From positions 13,931 to 77,930 of the forward strand of contig JBMOPO010000037.1 in NCBI GenBank assembly GCA_049325095.1: a stretch of 64,000 nucleotides of DNA, written 5' to 3'. Each line of letters begins with the position of its first letter. Positions within the stretch are counted from its first letter, which is position 1. Shown piece after piece: positions 9,308-18,617 of this stretch. A program made the position numbers and the translations under genes. Under the pieces are notes generated by a model. That model saw only the letters and a list, made by a program, of their open reading frames with translations. It was not told the origin of the DNA and did no database searches. The stretch comes from JAGPUQ01 sp049325095 (lineage in GTDB: Bacteria > Pseudomonadota > Gammaproteobacteria > Pseudomonadales > Porticoccaceae).

Positions 9308-10078
9308 ATGAATCTGCAAGGCAAGGTGGCATTGGTTACCGGAGGCGCTTCCGGGCTCGGCCGGGCCGCGGTGGAGGCGTTCGCAGCGCGCGGCGCGCGG
9401 GTGGCGATTTTCGATCTCAACGCCGCCGCCGGCGCCGAGGTGGTTTCCGCCCTGGGCGCCGGGCGCGCCCTGTTCGAGGCCGTGGACGTGGCCTCCGCGG
9501 CAGCGGTGGAAGCCGCGGTGGACAAGGTGGTGGAACACTTCGGCGCCCTGCACGTGCTGGTCAACTGCGCCGGCATCGGGCCCGCGAAAAAGATCCTCGA
9601 TCGCGACAACCGGCCCATGCCGCTCGACGATTTCACCCGGATCATCGCCATCAACCTCACCGGCAGCTTCAATGTGGCGCGCTGCGCGGCGGCGGCGATG
9701 GCTGGGAACGAGCTCGAAAACGGCGAGCGCGGGGTGATCATCCACACCGCCTCGGTGGCCGCCTACGAGGGCCAGGTGGGGCAGTGCGCCTATTCGGCGA
9801 GCAAGGGCGGCGTGGTCGGCATGACCCTGCCCATGGCCAGGGATCTCGCCGCGCTCGGCATCCGCGTCAACACCATCGCCCCCGGCATCATGGCCACGCC
9901 GCTGCTGATGGCGATGCCGGAAAAGGTCAGGGCGTCGCTCGCCGCCAGCGTGCCCAACCCCCCGCGGCTCGGCGAACCCGCCGAATATGCGGCGCTGGCG
10001 GTGCACATCGCCGAGAACGGCTACCTCAACGGCGAGACCATCCGCCTCGATGGCGCCATCCGCATGCAGCCGCGCTGA
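9308..10078 (+). CDS. short-chain dehydrogenase, probable 3-hydroxyacyl-CoA dehydrogenase (type II-like)
   Basis: 256 residues of a classical SDR. The NAD-binding glycine motif TGGASGLGR is at 11-19, NCAGIG at 86-91, and the catalytic set is Ser149, Tyr162 and Lys166 (YSASK). The ending NGETIRLDGAIRMQPR is typical of the 17-beta-HSD10/FadB2-like 3-hydroxyacyl-CoA dehydrogenase subgroup, which oxidises 3-hydroxyacyl-CoA with NAD. ATG 9308 has AGAGGAG seven bases upstream. The setting among CoA-transferase and crotonase genes fits a beta-oxidation role; other alcohol substrates are possible. Confidence 0.88.
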   Translation: MNLQGKVALVTGGASGLGRAAVEAFAARGARVAIFDLNAAAGAEVVSALGAGRALFEAVDVASAAAVEAAVDKVVEHFGALHVLVNCAGIGPAKKILDRDNRPMPLDDFTRIIAINLTGSFNVARCAAAAMAGNELENGERGVIIHTASVAAYEGQVGQCAYSASKGGVVGMTLPMARDLAALGIRVNTIAPGIMATPLLMAMPEKVRASLAASVPNPPRLGEPAEYAALAVHIAENGYLNGETIRLDGAIRMQPR

Positions 10079-10118
10079 TTCGCCGCGCGGCCGCTCGGCG
10101 CGGCGCCGGTAGTCGCCC

Positions 10119-11345
10119 ATGACCGAAATCCTGCTGGTCAACGTGTCCGGGCCGGATCGGCCCGGGATCACCCGCTCGGTGTCCCAGGTGCTGGCCGAGC
10201 ACGGCGCCACCATCCTCGACATCGGCCAGGCGGTGATCCACGACACCCTCAACCTGGGCCTGCTGGCCGGGGTGCCGCGGCGCCAGGAGGTCGGCCCGGC
10301 GATGGAGGAGCTGCGGGCCGCGCTGCGCGCGCTGGGCCTGGAGGTGCGCTTCGAACCCGTCACCGCCGCGGCCTACGAGCATTGGGTCGGCCAGCAGGGC
10401 AAGCCGCGCCACATCGTCACCCTGCTCGGCCGCACGATCCGCGCCGCGCACATCGCCCGGGTCACCGGGATCATCGCCGCGCACGGCCTCAACATCGACA
10501 AGATCGCCCGGCTGTCCGGCCGGGTGCCGCTGCAGGCGGATGGGCAGAAGTCCAACGCCTGCGTGGAATTTTCGGTGCGCGGCGAAACCCCGGATCTGGG
10601 CAGCCTGCGCGCCTCCCTGCTCGAACTCGCGGCGGAGCTCGACATCGACATCGCCTACCAGGAAGACAGCATTTTCCGCCGCCATCGCCGGCTGGTGGCC
10701 TTCGACATGGACAGCACCCTGATCGAGAACGAGGTCATCGACGAGCTGGCCCGGCGGGCCGGGGTCGGCGAGCAAGTCGCCGCCATCACCGAACGGGCGA
10801 TGCGCGGCGAACTGGATTTCCAGAGCAGCTTCCGAGCCCGGGTGGCGCTGCTCAAGGGGCTGCCCGAGGCGGTGCTGGACGAAGTCTACCTCGGCCTCAC
10901 CCTGACCGAGGGCGCCGAACGGCTGATCGCCACCCTCAAAAAGCTGGGTTACAAGACCGCGATCCTGTCCGGCGGCTTCACCTGCATCGGCCGCCGCATC
11001 CAGGAGCGCCTGGGCATCGACTACCTGTTCGCCAACGAACTGGAGATCGTCGGGGGCGTCGTCACCGGAGAGGCGCGCGGCCCGATCGTCGACGCCGCGC
11101 GCAAGGCGCAACTGCTGCGCGAACTGGCCGCGCGCGAAGGCATCAGCCTGGAGCAGACCATCGCGGTCGGCGACGGCGCCAATGACCTGCTGATGCTCGC
11201 GGCGGCCGGGCTGGGCATCGCCTTTCGCGCCAAGCCCCTGGTGCGGGCCAGCGCCCAGCAGGCGATCTCCCAGTTGGGGCTGGACGGCATTCTCTATCTG
11301 ATGGGCATCAGCGACCGCGACGCCCGCTTCATCCCGCCAGGCTGA
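10119..11345 (+). CDS. serB: phosphoserine phosphatase SerB with N-terminal ACT domains
   Basis: 408 residues. The last step of serine synthesis, O-phosphoserine to serine. Residues 1-175 hold two ACT-like regulatory domains (first at 4-80 with NVSGPDRPGITRSV, second at 97-175). The HAD phosphatase domain starts near 190 with FDMDSTLIENE, nucleophile Asp196 and general acid Asp198, and ends with the GDGANDLLML motif. Tandem ACT domains usually mean amino-acid feedback control. The 3' end overlaps the convergent FimX-like gene by 17 bases. Confidence 0.95.
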   Translation: MTEILLVNVSGPDRPGITRSVSQVLAEHGATILDIGQAVIHDTLNLGLLAGVPRRQEVGPAMEELRAALRALGLEVRFEPVTAAAYEHWVGQQGKPRHIVTLLGRTIRAAHIARVTGIIAAHGLNIDKIARLSGRVPLQADGQKSNACVEFSVRGETPDLGSLRASLLELAAELDIDIAYQEDSIFRRHRRLVAFDMDSTLIENEVIDELARRAGVGEQVAAITERAMRGELDFQSSFRARVALLKGLPEAVLDEVYLGLTLTEGAERLIATLKKLGYKTAILSGGFTCIGRRIQERLGIDYLFANELEIVGGVVTGEARGPIVDAARKAQLLRELAAREGISLEQTIAVGDGANDLLMLAAAGLGIAFRAKPLVRASAQQAISQLGLDGILYLMGISDRDARFIPPG

Positions 11346-13413
11346 ACTCGTAGTCGAGGTGTTCCCCCGGGCTCTGGATGTAGTAGCCCTGGATGTGGTC
11401 GACGCCGAGCTTCCACAGCAGCGGAATGATGGAGGCGTCCTCGACGAAGGGCACGATCACGCTCACGCCCGCCTCCTTGGCGGCGGTGATGCAACCGCTG
11501 AGCTGGTCCACGCCCTCGGTGCTGGTGGTGGCGCGCAGCACCAGGGACTGATCCGGCTTGGCGAACTCGAATTTCACGTCCGAGAAGATGCGGCCCGGCG
11601 GATTGGACAGGCCGTAGTGGGTGAGGCCGAAGCCGACCTTCAGCGCGGCGAGCTGCTCGGCCAGCGCGCGGGTGGCGTTGATGGCCAGGCTGACGTCCTT
11701 TTCCTCCACCTGAAAGATCACGTTGCGGGGATCGAGGCGCGCGGCCTGAAAGGACATGCGCAGCCAGTCGGGGAATCCCGGATCGCGCAGCGACGGCGCG
11801 CTGATCTTGATGAACAGACGGGTGCGCGGGTGTGGTTCGAGCCGGGCCCTGAGCACCCGGAACGCCTCCAGGATAGCCCACCGGTCGAGGTCTCCGGCGA
11901 CCGGGGTGCGAAACGCGCGCTTGAACAGGTCCTGGGGGATGCCGGCCGGCAGCTCGGCGATGGTCTGGCGGGTAAAGACCTCGTAATCCTCGTAGGCCTG
12001 CTCCCGCAGCGCCACGATGGGCTGGAAGCTGAGCCCCAGCATGCGCTGTTCCAGCATCTGCCGGACGAACTGCTTGATGTTGTTTTCTTCGTTGAGGCTG
12101 GCGAGGCTGGTGGGGTAGAGGTCCTCGAAGAGGCGCACCGGGGTGCTGACCCCGGCGCTGCCTTCCGTATCCAGGGCGCGCACCGCCTTCAGGCAGCGGT
12201 CGATCCAGTTGGCGGCCTGCTCGTGGTCGTTGTCGATTGCGGCGATGCCCACGCTGAAATGCAGATTGACGCTTTGCGCGCCCAGATCGACGGTCTCCTG
12301 ATCCAATTGCCGGCACAGGTTTTCCGCCATCTGGCGGGCATCGGCCGGCGTGTGGTGCGAGGTCAGGAACAGAAAGGCGTTGTCGCGAATCCGGCCCAGC
12401 GGCAACTCCGGGCCCAGGTGTCGGCGCAGGAACCTCCAGGCGGCGACCATTGCCTGCTCGGCGGCATGCAGGCCGGCGTCGCCCTGGAGGCGGTCGAACT
12501 CGTCGACCCGCACGTAATAGAGCAGCCAGGGGCGCTGGGTGTCGACCGCCTCCTGCATGGCCCTGGTCACCAGGTCCGTCATCCGCCGGAGGTTGACCTG
12601 CTGCGCTTCGGTGACCTCCGGGTTGGCGGCCCGCGGTTCGTCGAGCGCGGCATGCGCGGCAGTGGCCGCGCTGCCGACGGCGGTATCCGGGACGCACCAT
12701 TGCAGCGCCGGCTCGCCCTGGAAATCGACCTGGCTGATCTGCACTTCGACATTGACCTGGCTGCCGCCCCGCCGGAAGCGGATCGCGCGGCGTTCCGCCG
12801 GCAGGGGTTCGGTGGCGGACAGGGGGCTCAACAGGGGTTTGATTTCGGCCTGCACGTCGGGCTCAAGAAAATCCACCAGCGGGGCGAACAACAGGTCGTC
12901 CGGCGTTTGTTCCAGCATGCGGGCGTAGGCGTCATTGACGTAGATGTGGATGCCGTCGGAGATCAGGGCGATGGCATCCCGGGAGCTGTCCATCAACCGT
13001 TCGCAGCGCCGCTCCGATACGGCGTGTCGGGCGCGCCAGAACTCGCATTGCCGGCGCTGCTCGCGCTCCCGGCGGCAGCGGCGGATCACGTGCAGCAGAT
13101 GCTGATCCGCGCCGAACGCCACCACGTCCGCCGCGCCGATGCGCAACCCCTCGGCGATGCGATCCTGGTCGGGCTGCGTTTGCAGCAGGATCACCGCCAT
13201 GTCGAGCGACAGGTTGCGGACCTGGCTGAGGAGCTTCTTGGCCAGGGCGCGATCGCCCTCGGTGTCATAACCTGCCAGCAGCAGCTCGGCGTCGCGCTGG
13301 TCGGGGACGATTTCCCCGGTATCTAGGTGGCATAGCGCCACCGGCTGGAAGGCATCGCGCAGCAGGCTGGCGAGCGAATCGATCTGCTCTGAGCAGGTGG
13401 TCAGTACCTTCAA
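11329..13413 (-). CDS. FimX-like protein: receiver-like, PAS, degenerate GGDEF and EAL domains
   Basis: 694 residues. Domains in order: receiver-like region 1-120, PAS about 140-245, GGDEF-like 275-430 and EAL-like 450-690. Both catalytic motifs are degenerate: the GGDEF position reads RDNAF (343-347) and the EAL position EVF (478-480). This layout matches FimX of type IV pilus systems, where the EAL domain binds c-di-GMP as a receptor without turning it over. I infer a receptor role here too. A PilZ-like gene lies upstream on the same strand and pilF is in the same window, but the pilus machinery itself is not visible. ATG start at 13413. Confidence 0.85.
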   Translation of the reverse strand: MKVLTTCSEQIDSLASLLRDAFQPVALCHLDTGEIVPDQRDAELLLAGYDTEGDRALAKKLLSQVRNLSLDMAVILLQTQPDQDRIAEGLRIGAADVVAFGADQHLLHVIRRCRREREQRRQCEFWRARHAVSERRCERLMDSSRDAIALISDGIHIYVNDAYARMLEQTPDDLLFAPLVDFLEPDVQAEIKPLLSPLSATEPLPAERRAIRFRRGGSQVNVEVQISQVDFQGEPALQWCVPDTAVGSAATAAHAALDEPRAANPEVTEAQQVNLRRMTDLVTRAMQEAVDTQRPWLLYYVRVDEFDRLQGDAGLHAAEQAMVAAWRFLRRHLGPELPLGRIRDNAFLFLTSHHTPADARQMAENLCRQLDQETVDLGAQSVNLHFSVGIAAIDNDHEQAANWIDRCLKAVRALDTEGSAGVSTPVRLFEDLYPTSLASLNEENNIKQFVRQMLEQRMLGLSFQPIVALREQAYEDYEVFTRQTIAELPAGIPQDLFKRAFRTPVAGDLDRWAILEAFRVLRARLEPHPRTRLFIKISAPSLRDPGFPDWLRMSFQAARLDPRNVIFQVEEKDVSLAINATRALAEQLAALKVGFGLTHYGLSNPPGRIFSDVKFEFAKPDQSLVLRATTSTEGVDQLSGCITAAKEAGVSVIVPFVEDASIIPLLWKLGVDHIQGYYIQSPGEHLDYEFSLAG

Positions 13414-13598
13414 GACCCGGTTCCCACAATGGTTCCGCGCCCGGCCCGGACGTGGCTACAGGCACCGAAGTGCTCGGCTGGATTCACTATTCGCGCTCGC
13501 GTTGGTGGCGTTGGCCGGGGCCATTCTAAGCGTTTCGCCGAGGGTTGAAAAAGCTTGCGCGGTGCGCGCCGTCAGGCCGCCGGCTTTTGGCCGCAGTA

Positions 13599-15098
13599 TC
13601 AGTCGCCGCCGGGGCTCGGCCAGGGGCGGGCGGCGAAGCGGGTGATGTGGAAAGTCAGATCCACCGCCGCGGTCAGCGACAGCACCGAACTCGCCGTCGC
13701 GGTCAGGGTTTCCAGGCGATCTGCGGGTCGGAACATGCCGGCGGGGACCACTAGTTCGGGATGTCCGGCCCCGGCGGCGGGCAACAGGAAGGCGCGCAGA
13801 AAAGGCATCGGTTGCGGGCTGTCCAGCCGCCGCACGGCGCTGGGCGCGGCATCCGCCGGCAGCCACTGGACCCCGGCCGTGGTGTCGAACTCGGGCGTGA
13901 GCTGGGTCCAGCGGACCACGCCCAGGCGGGCCTCCCCGTCCGCGATGGCGGCGATCAGGGCGCCGGGAGAGATCCGGTCGGCCGTGCCCTGCACGCGGAA
14001 CCGGGCGCCGGCCGCGCTCCGATCGATACAGCGGGCGTGCAGCCGCCGCCCCGCCGGCAGGGCCGCTCCCGGCTCGCTGGGCGCCAGATGATCGGTAAAG
14101 CTGTCGTCGTCGCCCCACCCGGTCAGCAGCCGGTGCGCGGCTTCGAGGCCGATCGCCAGTTCCACCCATTGGTCGGTGCGGCGATGCAGCTCGCCGCGCA
14201 TCCGGCGGCGGGTCCAGGAGCGGCCCAGATCCCGGGCCAGGCGCGGCACCAGCTGCGGCGCCCCGGCGGATTCTTCATCCAGCGCCTGGACCAGGCCGCG
14301 CACGCACAGCCGCCAACAGCCGTCGCGTTCCACCTGGCCACAGTAGCCCGGTGGCCGCGAGGAGTTGGGATCGACCAGCAGCAGGCCGTCCTCCGCGTTC
14401 AGCCGCGCCCGGTGCGCGTGGCGCTCCACAAAGGCGGCGATCTGCTTGATTTCGGCGCCCCGGTAGCGGGTCGGACCGAGACTGCCCATCAGCAACGGCT
14501 GCAGATAGGCGAGCCGGACGGTCTGCCCGGCGCCCGGGCCGCCGCCGGTCTGGGGATTGTCGATTCCGCTCGCGCAGGCCAGTTGGTAGAGGGCGTGCAG
14601 CTCATTCCAGCAGCGTTCGGGAACCGCGAGCCGGCACAGCCAGTAGCAGCGCAGCAGTTGCGAGACCGTGCACAGCGCGGCCTCGAGGTAGACCGCGAGC
14701 AGGGACGGGTCGGATTCCCGCTGACAGCAGTGGCGGATGGCACTCAACACGAGGTCGTACAGCGCACCGAGCAGGCCGATGGGCAGCGCCGCGGCCTGGC
14801 GGGGATCGCCGGAGACGGGCTGGTCGAGCAGTTCCGTGGCGGTCGCGAACACCTGGGGCAGGGGTTCGAGGATCCGCTCCCGGTTGCTGCGCGGGCTGGC
14901 GGCCAGCGGCAGGCTGCCGCGCAGATAGCGGCGCAATTGTGCGACCCGTGCCGCCGGGGTCAGCAGGGCCAGCGAGTCCCAATGGGGGACCGGCTCCGGC
15001 AGACCTTCCGGCGCGGGGGTGCGGCTTGGTGCCAGGCGCGCGAGGACGGCTTGGATGGATTCCAGGCCCTCCCCGGGCGGTCGCAATCGCTTTTCCAT
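13599..15098 (-). CDS. uncharacterised protein with a C-terminal PilZ-like motif
   Basis: 499 residues, mostly helical. I do not recognise the first 340 residues. The segment RRLHARCIDRSAAGARF (351-367) contains DxSxxG (Asp359 to Gly364), a PilZ signature. An RxxxR (352-356) directly precedes it instead of lying the usual 20-30 residues upstream, so c-di-GMP binding is possible but not shown. It lies between the FimX-like gene and epmB on the same strand, 185 bases from the former. Co-location with a c-di-GMP receptor supports a signalling role by context only. ATG start at 15098. Confidence 0.7.
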   Translation of the reverse strand: MEKRLRPPGEGLESIQAVLARLAPSRTPAPEGLPEPVPHWDSLALLTPAARVAQLRRYLRGSLPLAASPRSNRERILEPLPQVFATATELLDQPVSGDPRQAAALPIGLLGALYDLVLSAIRHCCQRESDPSLLAVYLEAALCTVSQLLRCYWLCRLAVPERCWNELHALYQLACASGIDNPQTGGGPGAGQTVRLAYLQPLLMGSLGPTRYRGAEIKQIAAFVERHAHRARLNAEDGLLLVDPNSSRPPGYCGQVERDGCWRLCVRGLVQALDEESAGAPQLVPRLARDLGRSWTRRRMRGELHRRTDQWVELAIGLEAAHRLLTGWGDDDSFTDHLAPSEPGAALPAGRRLHARCIDRSAAGARFRVQGTADRISPGALIAAIADGEARLGVVRWTQLTPEFDTTAGVQWLPADAAPSAVRRLDSPQPMPFLRAFLLPAAGAGHPELVVPAGMFRPADRLETLTATASSVLSLTAAVDLTFHITRFAARPWPSPGGD

Positions 15099-15119
15099 CA
15101 GCGAGGTGGCTCTCCGGCG

Positions 15120-16151
15120 CTAGGGGTCCAGGGTGCTGGCGGTGGCGCCGACGGGCGCCTTGTACGGCAGCGCGGGCAGCTCCTCCACCAGGCGGGGGGC
15201 CAGATAACCCGGCAGCCTCGCCAGCAGCGCGCGATGCAAGGCGACCGCCTGAACTCTGGTCACCGCAAAATGCGCGGCGCCCTGGACCCGATCCAACAGG
15301 TGGAGATAGTAGGGCAGTACGCCGATCGAAAACAGCCCTTCGCTCAATGCGGCCAGTCGGTCGACACTGTCGTTGATGCCCTGCAACAGCACCGACTGAT
15401 TGAGCAGCAGGGCGCCGGTGCCCCGCAGCCGGCCGACGGCGGCGGCGACCTCGGCATCGATCTCGTTGGCGTGGTTGATGTGCAGCACCACCGAACATTG
15501 CAACCCGGTGTCCCCCAGCCAGGCGAGCAACCGGGCGTCGACCCGGGCGGGGATGACCACCGGCAGCCGGGTATGGATGCGCAGCCGCCGGACGTGGGGA
15601 ATGGCGGCCACCTGCGCGGTCAGCCAGGCCAGCAGCCCGTCGCCCGCCGCCAGCGGATCGCCGCCGCTGTAGATCACCTCGGCGATCGACGGCTGGCGGC
15701 GGATGTAGTCGAGCGCCGGCTGCCACTGGCGGCGGCCCGGGGTGTTGGCGGCATAGTCGAAATGGCGGCGAAAGCAGTAGCGGCAGTGCACCGCGCAGGC
15801 CGGGCTGGCGAGCAGCAACACCCGGCCGTGGTACTTGTGGATCAGCCCGGGGACCGGGTTGGCCTCGCGCTCGCGCAGCGGATCCGCCACATAGCCCGGC
15901 GCATCGGCCAGTTCCCGGATCCCGGGCAGGACCTGCAGCAGCAGCGGGTCGGCGGGATCGCCGCGGCGCATGCGCGCCAGGTAGGGGCGCGGCACCCGCA
16001 GCGGGAACTGCGCCGCGGCGGCGGGAGCCATGCCCAGGGCGGCGGGATCGAGATCGAGCAGTTGCGCCAGTTCGAGGGGGTCGCGGATCGCCCGGGCGAG
16101 CTCCGTCTGCCAGTCGCACGCCTGCCGCGCCGCGCTGCCCTGCTGTATCAT
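15120..16151 (-). CDS. epmB: EF-P beta-lysylation protein EpmB (lysine 2,3-aminomutase family)
   Basis: 343 residues. A radical SAM/PLP enzyme that makes (R)-beta-lysine for attachment to elongation factor P. The iron-sulfur cysteines are Cys119, Cys123 and Cys126 in CAVHCRYCFRRHF. YSGGDPL further on is the usual SAM-contacting segment. The protein is shorter than catabolic lysine 2,3-aminomutases, as expected for EpmB. It is divergent from efp with only 40 bases between starts, and epmA follows efp, so assignment rests on both motif and context. Confidence 0.95.
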   Translation of the reverse strand: MIQQGSAARQACDWQTELARAIRDPLELAQLLDLDPAALGMAPAAAAQFPLRVPRPYLARMRRGDPADPLLLQVLPGIRELADAPGYVADPLREREANPVPGLIHKYHGRVLLLASPACAVHCRYCFRRHFDYAANTPGRRQWQPALDYIRRQPSIAEVIYSGGDPLAAGDGLLAWLTAQVAAIPHVRRLRIHTRLPVVIPARVDARLLAWLGDTGLQCSVVLHINHANEIDAEVAAAVGRLRGTGALLLNQSVLLQGINDSVDRLAALSEGLFSIGVLPYYLHLLDRVQGAAHFAVTRVQAVALHRALLARLPGYLAPRLVEELPALPYKAPVGATASTLDP

Positions 16152-16191
16152 GGCGGCCCTCGCACGCGACCTCGAAAACGGAAGGAAAGGA

Positions 16192-16761
16192 ATGGCGTCT
16201 TATTCTACCAGCGAATTTCGCTCCGGCCTGAAGGTGATGCTGGACGGCGATCCCTGCGCCATCCTCGAAAACGAATTCGTCAAGCCCGGCAAGGGCCAGG
16301 CGTTCAACCGGGTGCGGCTGCGCAACCTGCGCAGCGGGCGGGTCTGGGAACGGACCTTCAAGTCCGGCGACTCCCTGGAAGGCGCCGACGTGGTCGATGT
16401 CGAGATGCAGTACCTCTACTCCGACGGCGAGCACTGGCATTTCATGCAGCCGGACACCTTCGAGCAGCACCAGGCGGACGCCGCGACGGTCGGCGAAGCC
16501 ACCCAGTGGCTGCGCGAACAGGACCTCTGCGTGGTGACCCTGTACAACGGCCATCCGCTCGCGGTCACCCCGCCGAATCACGTCGAGCTGGAGATCGTCG
16601 AGACCGATCCCGGCATTCGCGGCGATACCGCCACCGGCGGCACCAAGCCGGCGCGGCTCAGCACCGGCGCGGTGGTCAAGGTGCCGCTGTTTCTCAATGT
16701 CGGCGACGTGGTGCGGGTCGACACCCGTACCGGCGAATACCTGGGCCGGGCCCGGGATTGA
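16192..16761 (+). CDS. efp: translation elongation factor P
   Basis: 189 residues, full length, three beta-barrel domains. EF-P relieves ribosome stalling at polyproline. The modified residue is Lys34 in VKPGKGQAF, the Lys type modified by EpmA and EpmB, whose genes flank it. ATG 16192 follows AAGGAAAGGA. The in-frame upstream ATG at 16030 would start inside epmB and is rejected. Confidence 0.97.
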   Translation: MASYSTSEFRSGLKVMLDGDPCAILENEFVKPGKGQAFNRVRLRNLRSGRVWERTFKSGDSLEGADVVDVEMQYLYSDGEHWHFMQPDTFEQHQADAATVGEATQWLREQDLCVVTLYNGHPLAVTPPNHVELEIVETDPGIRGDTATGGTKPARLSTGAVVKVPLFLNVGDVVRVDTRTGEYLGRARD

Positions 16762-16800
16762 TCGCCGCCGCCCCGCGCGGCGGTTGGCAAAGGTGCGGCG

Positions 16801-17748
16801 GTGAGCGACTGGCGGCCGACCGCGGGCCTGGAGGCGATGGCGCACCGCGCCCGGCTGCTCGCCGCCGTCCGCGCCTTCTTCGCGGCCCGCGGGGTGTTGG
16901 AACTCGAAGTCCCGCTGCTGGGGCGGGCCGGGGTCACCGACCCGCACATCGACAACCTGGAGGTCGCCGGCAGGCCGCCCTGGTACCTGCAGAGCTCCCC
17001 GGAATACTTCCTCAAGCGCTGGCTGGCGGTCCACCCGCATGCGGTGTATTACCTGGGCAAGGCGTTTCGCGCCGGCGAGCGCGGCCGCCTGCACCATCCC
17101 GAATTCACCCTGCTGGAGTGGTATCGCCCCGGCTGGGACGATGACCGGCTGATCGGGGAGGTGGCGGAACTGCTCGCCGGGCTGGGCGCGGGAGATGCCC
17201 ATCGGCGCCTGGACTACGGCGCCTGCTTTGCCGCAACCACCGGCCTGGACCCGCACGCCGCCACCGCTGACGAACTGCGCGCGCGCGCCGCCGCGGCGGC
17301 CGGCCAGCCGCCGTCCCAATGGGCCGACCAGCTCCGCGCCACCTGCCTCGACCTGCTGTTCAGCCTGGCCGTACAGCCCGAATTGCCCGCCGGGGTGGTG
17401 TTCGTCACCCGCTACCCCGCCTGTCAGGCGGCGCTGGCGCGGATCGCCGACGAGCCGGGAAGGGGTGCGGTGGCGCGGCGCTTCGAGGTGTTCCTCGACC
17501 GCATCGAACTGGGCAACGGCTACTGGGAGCTGACCGATGCCGGGGAGCAGCGCCGGCGCTTCGCCCGCGATCTCGACCAGCGCCGGGCGCTGGGGCGCCC
17601 CCTGCGCGCGCCGGATGCGCGCCTGCTGGCCGCGCTGCGGGCCGGCCTGCCGCCCTGTGCCGGGGTCGCGCTGGGCATCGATCGCCTGCTGATGGCGCTC
17701 CTGGACGCCCGGCACATCCGCGAGGTGCTGGCCTTCGCCGAGGAGTAG
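16801..17748 (+). CDS. epmA: EF-P lysine aminoacylase EpmA (GenX/PoxA)
   Basis: 315 residues. A class II lysyl-tRNA synthetase catalytic core without the anticodon-binding domain, which attaches (R)-beta-lysine to Lys34 of EF-P. Class II motif 2 is visible as GKAFRAGERGRLHHPEFT with LEWYR, and motif 3 as GVALGIDRLLMALL near the C terminus. The start is GTG at 16801, 39 bases after efp, so the two are probably cotranscribed. The EF-P hydroxylase EpmC is not in this window. Confidence 0.95.
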   Translation: MSDWRPTAGLEAMAHRARLLAAVRAFFAARGVLELEVPLLGRAGVTDPHIDNLEVAGRPPWYLQSSPEYFLKRWLAVHPHAVYYLGKAFRAGERGRLHHPEFTLLEWYRPGWDDDRLIGEVAELLAGLGAGDAHRRLDYGACFAATTGLDPHAATADELRARAAAAAGQPPSQWADQLRATCLDLLFSLAVQPELPAGVVFVTRYPACQAALARIADEPGRGAVARRFEVFLDRIELGNGYWELTDAGEQRRRFARDLDQRRALGRPLRAPDARLLAALRAGLPPCAGVALGIDRLLMALLDARHIREVLAFAEE

Positions 17749-17757
17749 CGGGCGATC

Positions 17758-18594
17758 TTACAACCCGCTGCAACCCTCCAGGCTGTGGTCCATCTTGCGG
17801 GCGGGCTCCTCGGTGACCCGGCCCACCACCCGGGCGGGCACCCCGGCGGCCACCGCGTGGGCCGGCACCGGCTGCAGGACCACGCTGGCGGCGATGATCT
17901 TGGCGCCTTCGCCGACCTCGATGTTGCCAAGGATCTTGGCGCCGGGGCCGATCAGCACGCCGCGGCGGATCTTGGGGTGGCGGTCGCCGGTCTCCTTGCC
18001 GGTGCCGCCGAGGGTCACCGACTGCATCATCGACACCCCGTCCTCGACCACCGCGGTCTCGCCGATCACCACGCCGGTGGCGTGATCGATCATGATGCCC
18101 CGGCCGATGCGTGCGGCGGGGTGGATGTCCACCCCGAAGGCCACCGAAACGCGGTTCTGCAGCACCAGGGCGAAGTTGCGGTGGCCGGTTTGCCACAGCC
18201 GGTGTGCCACCCGGTGGGTGGTGAGGGCGTGAAAGCCCTTGAAGTACAGCAGCGGGGTGGAGAAATCCCGGCACGCCGAGTCGCGCTCGTAGGTGGCGAT
18301 GATGTCGCTGCGCGCGCTGTCGATGATCTCCGGCTGGCGGGCGAAGGCGTCGTCGAAAATTTCCCGCAGCAGGAGCGCCGGGGTGACGTCGCTGGCGAGC
18401 TTGTTGGCGAGGTGGAAGCTCAGCGCCGCGGCCAGATCCCGGTGGTTGAGGATGGTGCTGTGGAGGAAGCTGGCGAGCAGCGGCTCGGCCGCCACCTGCT
18501 CGCGCACCTCGGCGACCACGGTCTCCCACAGGGAGACGTTGCAGGGGTTCTCCCGGGCGTCGCTGGCGAGGTATTCGGGGTTGCGCTGGGCCAT
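17758..18594 (-). CDS. cysE: serine O-acetyltransferase CysE
   Basis: 278 residues. Makes O-acetylserine from serine and acetyl-CoA, the entry step of cysteine synthesis. An N-terminal helical domain (1-140) is followed by a left-handed hexapeptide-repeat domain with DHATGVVIGET and GGTGKETGDRHPKI, which contain the catalytic histidines. The C-terminal tail ends in SLEGCSGL and lacks the usual terminal Ile, which in enteric CysE docks into CysK, so synthase binding is uncertain. It is convergent with epmA, stop codons 9 bases apart. Confidence 0.95.
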   Translation of the reverse strand: MAQRNPEYLASDARENPCNVSLWETVVAEVREQVAAEPLLASFLHSTILNHRDLAAALSFHLANKLASDVTPALLLREIFDDAFARQPEIIDSARSDIIATYERDSACRDFSTPLLYFKGFHALTTHRVAHRLWQTGHRNFALVLQNRVSVAFGVDIHPAARIGRGIMIDHATGVVIGETAVVEDGVSMMQSVTLGGTGKETGDRHPKIRRGVLIGPGAKILGNIEVGEGAKIIAASVVLQPVPAHAVAAGVPARVVGRVTEEPARKMDHSLEGCSGL

Positions 18595-18617
18595 GACCCA
18601 TTATCCGGGGGCCGCGA

